In this document: piece after piece, positions 40,201 to 50,600 of the stretch
How the letters are laid out: each line of letters starts with the position of its first letter
How positions within the stretch are numbered: position 1 is the stretch's first letter
DNA from: Piezodorus guildinii
Taxonomy: Eukaryota; Arthropoda; Insecta; Hemiptera; Pentatomidae
Direction: 5' to 3'
NCBI GenBank assembly: GCA_023052935.1
Contig: CM041294.1
Span: 38,091,236 to 38,155,235, forward strand
DNA: 64,000 bases
Notes under the pieces: generated by a model
What the model was told of the DNA's origin: nothing
The model's input: only the letters and a program-made list of their open reading frames with translations
Database searches by the model: none
Position numbers and translations under genes: made by a program

Positions 40201-43200
40201 AAAAGTTGGCCCCTGTGCCTTTGCGATGTCAGGTACTCGTTAAAGATTCCTATCCCAATAAAACCTGGATAGACAAAATTTATGACTCCCACTGTAGCAT
40301 CGTCCGATTAGCCATAGTAGCATAAAGTGACGTTAAATGAATAAACAATCTAAAGAACCAATTAATTAATAACAATTGAAGTGATATCAAATATATATTT
40401 AATAAAGTTATTGCCTACAAGTTGTCATATTGTATTATAAATAAATATTCATTATTGTTTAAAACTTACCTCTGAGCCTAGGCTTTTTACCACCAGCTTC
40501 TTCCTCATCATCATTATCGTCATTAAGTTCCCCACCATCCTCTTCAGATCGGCTCAATTTTCTACTATTCCTCCTTTTTCTACTCGGTTGAGACTTGAAA
40601 TCCGGTGGTTTACCCAAAACAGGACCCTCTTCTAGAGGTTGTTCCAAAGAAAAAGATGCTAGGCTAAAGCCTTTATTATCTTGAACACTGCTTTTACCAT
40701 CTTCTTTATCATGGTTAGATTTGTTTTCAGTTTCATCGATTTCTTTTGTTGGAATTTCATTAGTTTCTTCCTCTTTTTTTACTTCCTTCCTCACATCTTC
40801 AATTGCTTTGTCATTTTCATTTTTTTGTTCCATTTTATTTTCAGTCTTCTCATCATTTAGATTCATCTCATTAGCAGGATCCTCTATGGTAGCAGAATCA
40901 TTCTTCAACTTAGTTTTTGATTCTTCTTTGACATTAACCATTTTATCATCTTCAGATTCCAAACAATTGTCATTTTGAGAAGTAGAGGACGTGTTTCTTC
41001 GGGACACCCTCCTGGCTTTGGTTGAAAGTACGGTGTCAGTTTTTCTTATTTTGTTAGGTATTTCTGTTTCTTCATCATTGTTAAGACTGTTTGTGCGAGA
41101 TTTCCTGCCTCTTGTGGCATTTCTAACTGGGTTTTCCTCCTTTGCTTCTTCTAATTTGATAGAATCACCATTTTCAGATTTTGTTTCGCGTTCAGATTCT
41201 GATTTGTTTGTTGAGGTATTTTGAGTAACTTGCTCATTAATATTTTCTTCTTGTTTAACATTGTCTGTACTTTCAACTTTTATATTTTTTCCGACATTAG
41301 TCTCGAGTTCTTCCTCGGTTTTGATATTTTCATCAGAACTATTGTTTCCAGTACAATTTTCAGAAAAGCTTGGTATGGGAGCTTCGTTTAAATTGTTACA
41401 AGTATCTTTCAAGGTACTCTTAGCTGAAGGTTCGAGGAGATTTTTAGCAGAAAAAAGATCATTGAATTTTGCATTCATTTGTCCCTTTAATCCAGATTTG
41501 ACATCGTCTTTGCTGTAATTGTCATTATCTAGACAGACTTCAATAATATTGGTCAGCATGACATTTTTCCTTTTCTTCATTCTTATCAGAAGCAGGATTG
41601 CTGTTACTTTTATCCGATCCATTTTTGGGTAATAGTGTTTTACCTTCTGAAAAGTTCTGACCCGACATAGAGAGATCAGTAAGTTTTTCACAAACTACTG
41701 AGCAATTTTTTGTAATTGAAAAACCTTTAGAACCATTTTCACAATTTGACAAGTTATTCTCCTCTATGATAGGAGAATTTGTTTGGTTGTCATTTTCACA
41801 CTTTTCTTCCTTAGATTTATTCATTTCTTCGCCCTTTATAGATTTATTACAAGTAGAAGTGGTGATTTCATTATTAGACCTAAACTTGGATCTATTACTG
41901 TTGGATTTAGCACTATTTACACTTGGGCACAAGTCTAGATCTAGTTTCGATGACCCATCAAGCAAATCACCAGGAGTCTGCTGGGTAATCCTCTTAATGT
42001 CTAGATCAGATTTTGTTTCTTTGTTGATAGATAAATTAGGTTTTGGATGACTTCCATCTGGTACAGGATTACTTGCTTTATCTCTAGCTAAGTTCTCAGA
42101 GGTTGTACTAGTTCTACTGTCATCTTCTGATGATTTCAAATTGGTACTACTTGTAATAGATGTTATACCACTATTAATAGTGCAATTAGTGGCTGGTGGT
42201 TGTCCATCTACCACCGACTTCTCTTCTTGTTCCCTACTGGGACTTGTACTTGAATGAACGGATTCAGATTTTAGCAACTGATCAGAACCTGGTTTCTTAT
42301 CAACACAATTACTACTACTCTCAAGGCTACGACTACTGATATCATTACTTACTTCAGGTACATTGCTGCCTGTTTCGGTCTCTATGCTATCAGGAGGCTT
42401 ATCCTTCATTGGAATATTTTCTAAAATAGGTTTAACTCCAGAAAAAGGCTTTAAACTGGAATTGATATTGTTCGATAAATTAAAGGAAGAAACATTTTCA
42501 TTATCAACTATATTCTCTTTAGTACAATTCAAAGTGCTATTACCATCAGACATCTTAGACGAACCTTCTTCACATTCAGGATCATTCTGAGAGCTTCCAG
42601 AAGAGTTCTGTTTCAACGACTCACCAAGCAACTTTTCAGATGAGCAAATAGCATCGATGGACCACAGCTTTGGTTTTTTTTCAGGAGATTTATCTTCGAC
42701 AGATTCATCCACTTCATCTGGATTGCCAGTAAGACAGTCCTGACCATACCCGGAGCCATGGACAAACATAACTGGCTCCTCAATAACATCGCTAAATTTA
42801 GGTTCGCGATTAGCTAGGCTTAAGCTTTCCAGAGAACATTCGATTCCCATAGTTGATGTAGAATGAGAGTTGGATGACTCGCCTTCATGATATTGCCGAG
42901 GATTACCGATTTCACATTCTTTTCCTGATCCCAGACCTATGACAAACAGCACAGGCTCCTCTATAACTTCACTGAATTCAGGTTCTTCTTGATCACCCTC
43001 AGTGCTACTTAAATCTAAACTTGCATTGTACTTTGGATTTGCTACATCACACTCTACCCCTGAGCCTATCCCTACAACATATTGCACAGGTTCTTCTACA
43101 ACTTCACTAAATTGAGGCTCCTCGAGAGGGTTCCCCTGTTGACAATCCTCACCAGAACCTGGGCCAGTAACGAGCCTCATAGGTTCTTCTATTGCCTCAC

Positions 43201-46200
43201 TGACTACAATGTCTTTCTTGACAAGCATCATTGGCTGATCATCATCTAATCTGATTTTTTTAGCTGGATTTACACTTAAATCTTCTGCTTCTCTTGTATC
43301 GTTAAACCTTGCAGACATCTGACTTAAAATATCATTTCTTTCAGGTATATACGGCCTTTCAGGAACTGAAGAATAATAGTCATTAGGTGTATTTAAATAC
43401 TTTTTGGAATCGGATTTGATACTTAAATCTACACCAGTTAAAGATGACATGTTCTCTTCAACAGGTGGGACAAAACTTTTAGGCTGGACATTGGATCCAT
43501 TGGTCAATTCGATAGGCTTATCTTGATCTTGGTTGTCAATATTCTTAGCTGACTTGACCTCAACAGGTTCTGCTTTTTGTTCTGTCTTTCCCTCAACTTG
43601 TTTAGTTGCTACATTTTTCTCTACTGGTTTCTCTTCCTCATCCTCATCTTCCTCCTCTTCGTCTTCTTCCTCCTCCTCCTCAACTTCTTCTTCTTCCTCT
43701 TCCTCTATCTCTTCTTCTTCATTATCATCTTCATCAACCTCATTACCGGCTTCTTCCTGCTTGTCATCTTCTTGTCCGGTATCAGTAATTGGTTTTTCTA
43801 TTTCCTGACTAGTAGAATCTTCATTTAAAATAGAATTGAGCTCTAGCTGACCCTCTCCATTGGAGAGACTATCTATTAGTTGCACCAATCCGTCACGGTC
43901 ACTAAAAAATAAAACATAACATGAGATGTCTTTGAAATTTTTATTGAAACTAAGCTAATAATTATAATTTTAGAGATATACATAAACAAATACAAAGGGC
44001 TCGTGGTTTAATATCATAAAAATACCATAATGCAATTAGTTAAAGTAATCCGGTCAATGAACTATTTCTAAAGCTATTAAAAACAATGTATATAATAGTG
44101 GTGTAACTGACCATTTAATAAGAATGCACACACAAAAAGTTGACATTTAATTTCTGTTGTCCCATGATTAAATAAAAAATAATACAAGATAAAAAAAACA
44201 AACAGTTGAAGTAATCCAGTCAGAGAATTGTTTTTGAAGTTATTAAAAACAATGGATACAGTAGTAGAGTAACTCACCATTTCATATGAATGCAAACATA
44301 GAAAGTTGATATTGAATTTCTATTGATCCATGATTAAAATAAAGTTTAAGGGAGGTGGAGTCTGGAGGTCATATTATAAACTAATAACTCCTGTTTTATT
44401 AAAATCTTTCAACTTTTTTTAACAACTGTTCTGAAAGGTTGAAATAAATTGGAAACATGAACTAGTTGGGGTAGGGTTTCTCTGTCTCAAGCTTTGGTTT
44501 AATTATCTCAGATTTATGTAAATATTCTGAGATAATTAAACCAATTTATATAAATTTATTGGTTGATCCAATTAACTTATGTAAATATTAATCGGGACTA
44601 AACAGAGAATACCTAGAAAGTTAATAAACCTAGTAGCAATGTGCTTGTCATGCATGAAACATTCAATAAAGATAGAATCGATCATAATTATTAGAGGTAC
44701 AATCGGGTTTGAAACAAAGTAACTCCTTTTCACCTGTTTTATTTAATTTAGCATTAGAATGTCTCATCGAAAAGGTGACATATACAGAGAAAGGTTTAAA
44801 ACTGGGTGGTAAAATTCCGGTTCTAGGATTGATTTGGTACTGCTGGGCGAAGAAGCGGAAACTATATAAGTATGTTAATGAAAACCGGTTAAGAAATAGG
44901 GCTTGAAATAAATACTGGTAAGATGAAATATATGATGTAAAAACGGTGAGGATCTTGGTGAATTGATATATTAGGACATATCTGTACACATTGAAACATT
45001 CAAATATTTAGGTTCAATGATAACAAGAAAAAGCAAGATCCAGGAGCAAATAAAGTTGCAGTTATAGCGGAAAATGCATGTTATTATTAAGTTGCGAAAT
45101 TACTTGAGGAATTCAGAAGGCTGCATAATGCTAAATTGCGGATCTTGTACCCTATGAGTATAAATACGTTGATAGCATTGCGGAGAATGAAATGGGAGTG
45201 TTAAATTGTTAGACTCCATGAATAACAAATTCTGAAAATGTTAGTGGGCACTGACTGATTGGTGGGCATCCGAGAGGTAAGCCAAAGCATCGTTGGAAGC
45301 TTTATGTCAAGTCTGATTTCAGAACCTAGGCTTGAGAGGTGATCATTAGACAAGTGTGTATGCAGCATTGGGGTTCGGTAAGCCTATTATTATTATTATG
45401 TAAATATTATAATAATAATAGGCTTACTGAACCAGAAAGTTCGATGCCGATACCACCAAATTCTTCTTACACAGACTCGTCCAATGTTCACCGTCCAAGC
45501 TCAAGCCCCCGAGATCGGCCTTAACGCAATCCTCCCATCGACACTCTAGCCTACCATTCGGACGCCTACCAGTCAGATCAGCGAATACCAACTTTCTCGG
45601 AATCCGTTCCTCACCGAGCCCAACAACTTTACTCGCCCATTTGAGTCTCCGCGATGCTATCAACTCAATTATATTCACAGGATGCAAGTTCCACATTGTG
45701 CAACCTTCTTAACTCCCCACTGGCCTCATCTCTCTTCGGACCAAATATTTTATGCAGTATCTTATTTTCGAAAACCTTAAGCTGTTGTTCACCCTTCAAA
45801 GTAAGCGGCCAAGGTTCATATCCGTAAAGAATCGTCCGGAAGAATAATAGTTTTATAAATTCTAACCTTTAAGTTTTTAGATAGAAGCCGCGAGCTAAGT
45901 AACTTAGCAACTGAATAATAACACGCATTTCACATCTTTAACCGGGACTTTATTTCTTCCTGGATTTCATTTTTTCTTGTTATCATTGAACCTAAATACT
46001 TGAATTTCTCTACGTGTTCAAAAGTATGCCCTGATATATCAATATCAACAAGAGCGCCACCGTTTCTGCTACTAATCATATACTTTGTCTTATCAATATT
46101 TAATTCAAGTCCTATTTCTTTACCCGTTTTCATTAACACACATTTAGTTGTATGGTATGTAAATATTAATTTGATAAATAAATTATTGAAATAAGTAGAG

Positions 46201-47606
46201 TTATTTACTTTTATTTAGTAAATATTTATAGACGATGAAGAAATAACATTATTCCTAATAATAATAATTATTAGTAGCTAAATTACATAACCAACACCGC
46301 TTTCTTCCTCATATACATATTTAATTACCTTGCCACCAGCTCCCAAGTTTCATCATCCAAATCTTCACGATAGATTCGGACATGAGATGATTTATCAAAC
46401 TGACACCAATATTGGAAACCATTTTGATCCCTTCCAAGAGGCTCCAAACGAAGGTCTTTAGCACCGACTTTATTCACTTCAGATTTAAATTTTCCATTCA
46501 CATCAAACTGAGTTTCAAGCAAAACCTGAAGAATAAAAACATAAACATGAAAGAAAATATTCTTGTAAATATTTAATATACTAATAATAATAATATTTTA
46601 ATATTCACATTATTTTTTTAAATGAACAAGAATGAAAAAAAAATCAATAAATAAATAAAACTGTAGAAATTGTTAGTAGTTTAAGATTGAGTTAAAAGAA
46701 ATGAAATGCCCAAACATTAACTAAAATTTAGTTTAAAAAAAAAAAAAAAAATGTATGATGTCACATTATTAATCAGATTATATCTTAAAATATAATTTTT
46801 GAAGTTTACATTTAAGGAATTCAAAAATTTGATGAGGGTTCAAAAACGTAAGTGATATTAGTATTAATCAGAAAACAATAACCTTGGGAGTTTTGACCCG
46901 TTTTCATACTGGATTGTGACTTTTTTGTTAATAAGTCTTTACATTAGTAAATCAATTTCATTAGAATTGAATCAATGAGAACTAAGATAAAAAAATTAAG
47001 AAATTTCAGATAAAAATGTGAATTAAGCCAGTTTTCAAACAAATCGCTCCATTTAATGAAATAAGAAAAATATAAATGTCTGAAACTAGCTAATTGTTTC
47101 ATTCATCGACCGCTACCCTGACTAATTCCTTCTAGAGGAAAATAAATAATAATATGAAATTAAAAAGCAGAAATTTTAAAGTAACATGGGCTTATTTTAC
47201 TATATTTACTAGAAATGTTTTTATCTAACTTCAAAATTGAAGTAATATTCTGATTACTAATTTCTACAATTGAAGACTTCTATAACTTCGCTTAATGCAA
47301 AAGGTACATTTGACAAATACTTCCTTTTGTTGCTTTTGCACCATATTTCTTCCCATAACTTGAGTTTTAAAAGCTTCAGGGGATTCGTTGACATTGCATA
47401 ATTAACTCAGCTTATAATTAAACATAATTCATATAACAAACAATTTAGTCTACCATAATACTTATAATATGCTAATAATTGGTGGCGGGGTGGCTGAGCA
47501 TGTTGCTTTAAGCACACGTTGCCTAGCAACAGAAAACCAAAATCCCCCGCCCTCATCCCCTGGCCCTAGAAATCCCTGTATAGCCTTCAAAGGCGAGGTA
47601 GGGGTG

Positions 47607-47642
<36 letters not shown>

Positions 47643-50600
47643 GCTAATAATATACAAATACAATATTTTTTTTAAATATTACAAAACATGGATTAAAAAG
47701 CAACGAGTTGTATATGCGACAAATTCCTGAAGATAGACCAATACCTTGAAAGATCGGGAGTTTAAGTTATATGAAGGAGTATGGTAAATATAAGAATTAG
47801 TACTTATAACAAGTTAATTTATGTACAAAATAATTGAAATAACATCCAATTAGAACGTATTCTATCAACATCACCCACTAAACAGACGTTTCAAATGTTA
47901 CATTCAGGTATTACATTCAACTTTGAAAGTGTATTCTTTCATCTATGTTATATTACCAGTCAGGGATTTGTAAATGTTGTCAGCAATTTAAGATAACAAT
48001 TTTATACGAATATAAGAAGGCATCTCAAGTATTAATTACCCAACACCCTGTGGTTCGATTTAACTACCATAGGGTGTCCACCATTTGATTTTTAATAATT
48101 TGTCTTCAGATTATCCTATTATGAAGAGTATTTTAATATAAATTAATTAGGTAATTTTGGAACGATCTCTTCTTTTGATAAACATTCATTTATTCTTCAT
48201 ATTTTATTGACGTTTCGGGGCTAATAATGCCTCATCTTCAGAATTTTTTAGTCAAAACTATTAACAATTCAAAATTAAATTAATTTAAAACATTCAACAA
48301 CACAAATATCACAATTAATCAATTCATTATTACACTATAACAATTTAAACAGTATTAGGACTAAAAAATTCTGAAGACGAGGCATTATTAGTCCCGAAAC
48401 GTAAATTATACATAAAGAATAAATGAATGTTTATCAAAAGAAGAGATCGTTCCAAAATTACCTAATTAATAATTTTTCTTTTCGGTTCTGATTCAGTAGT
48501 CGTCTAACAGCAATTAAACGGAAACCTTATTAGACTAACCATTTGGATTCTCAGTTAGTGAAAGTCAACAGGGCAGTAATTAGACTTGGAGTGATTGAAG
48601 ACTCATCAATGTTCTTTTTAAATATAATTTCTTTGCCCATATTTTCTGAGAATGTTTGTTTGTACGGTGTCAGATTTTCTTCAACTAAATTCATACACTG
48701 ATATAAGATTAGCACTATGTGTTATATCAGCTATATTTTAACATCAATCTATATATTTATTCTTTTTTATCTCAGTTAAATGAATGACAGGTAATAAATC
48801 AAATCATCACGTATAATTCAATACAATATAAAAATAATTTAAAAAAAACATGTTTGTAATACAACCCAAATCCTCCAAATTAATAAATCTCTATGAAAAC
48901 AAAAACTTTAAATAATCTAAACTAAAAAATAAGTCAGACTACGTACTCCAGATATCAACTCTGATTCGCTTTGTGAAAAGACAGTAATTCTGAATCTGCA
49001 TTGAATCAGGAGTCATAACACTTAAGTTCGAAAATATAAATATCAACATTGCATCACATTTTATGTACGTGCTCCAAGAAAAAGGTGATGAAAATAATTA
49101 AAATACAAAATGTGCATTAGGAATGTGCTATATACATCTTAAATAAAATCCTAAATCATTAGGTACGGTTCACAAGGTTCTTAGGGATTATTGAACAATG
49201 GAAGGATCTTTAACTGTAATCTTCTCAAGATTCCAGAAGTTGAGATTAGGAGAACAAACAAGACAATAGTATGACGCCGAGACAATACGAGAACAACATT
49301 AATATACCTGTTGTTAGAGGAATGAAGATCTAACACATCAAAAAATCCCAGTTCCGGATCACAAATTTTACAGCTCCAGTCAACATTAATGGCTCTTAAA
49401 ATAGTGATTTGACTTCAGTTTGGTACAATATCTACTTTACTGCACATTCCTGTTTCACAAAGTTAATAACTGAGCAAGTAGCCTGACTTTAAAATTTACA
49501 AGATAAAAATGTATCATTTCAACATAACTTATTGAAACAAAGACTGAATAATCTACTAGAATTTATCTTAAAATTGATGACACTCTCTCATAAGAGATAC
49601 CTCAATTCATTTCCCAAATAAAAATTGTATAAAAATAAACACATTTTCTAAATCCCATTCTTACAGATGGTGCACCTCTCATATACTACTTATTACTTAA
49701 AACTCTAACAACTAAAAATAATGACAAGATTTCTTAAAGGAAACACAGTCTTGCTTATAGTAATATTGACTTGCAATAAATTAGAGTTAAAATTGTTATA
49801 AAAGACCAAACCAAAATATTTCAAGAAACCTTTTAAAGAGGGAGCACAAAACTAAAGTTATGCAAATGAACCTGCAATAAAGAAATCCATTCCTATCGTT
49901 GAGCAAAGTTATCAATTTCTGGGTTATTTATTTACGATATTGTTAATAATGACTTTTTATAAACAATCAAGGCTAGATAAAAAGGAGTTTGTTAACTTTA
50001 GACTTAGAACACATAAAACTATTCAATAAAAATCAATTTTTAATTAGGATTAAAAAACAAAAAACAAAATTTGAGTCAATTTATTTGATTAAGAAAATAT
50101 GCTACTCCCGCTTAAAAAAAAGTATTACTGGAACTAAGAAAACATAAAAATGAGATAACTTATAACAAAACACGTAATTTAATTCAGAAAAATATAATCA
50201 AATATTAAATTTAATAAAATGTAAAAATAATATTTCATTAATTTTAAGTTTTGTAATACATTTACTCTATAAAACTAATATATTAATATTAGAAATGCCT
50301 TCATTAACAGTAAACAGCAAGTGTCAAAAACAAAATTAAAAATAAATAATGCACTAAATAAAGCACAAAGTATAACCCTTAACTTAAACATCTCAAGATT
50401 ACACGGTAATAATAATAAAAAGAAAAGATATTTAATAATGAAAAAAACAAAAGCAGAAAAATAAATTTTAACTCAGTTATTCACACAAAACAAAAATTGA
50501 AGTAAGGTTAGAATCTTCAAGTCAAACAATTAACAACTCTAAAAATGAGTAAAACTGTACATTATGAATGGCTTAATGTGAACAAACAAAATTTAAATAT

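Noticed and set aside
41530..41580. A micro-intron in Rsf1 exon 4 instead of a frameshift
   Set aside because: The GT...AG combinations tried here did not restore the frame, and all would be under 60 nt; a one-base change in the A5 run does it simply.
43533..43828. Ser-rich and hydrophobic frames on the + strand
   Set aside because: They are shadows of the Glu-rich codons of Rsf1 exon 4 on the other strand; the same applies at 11300-11588 and 12612-12860.
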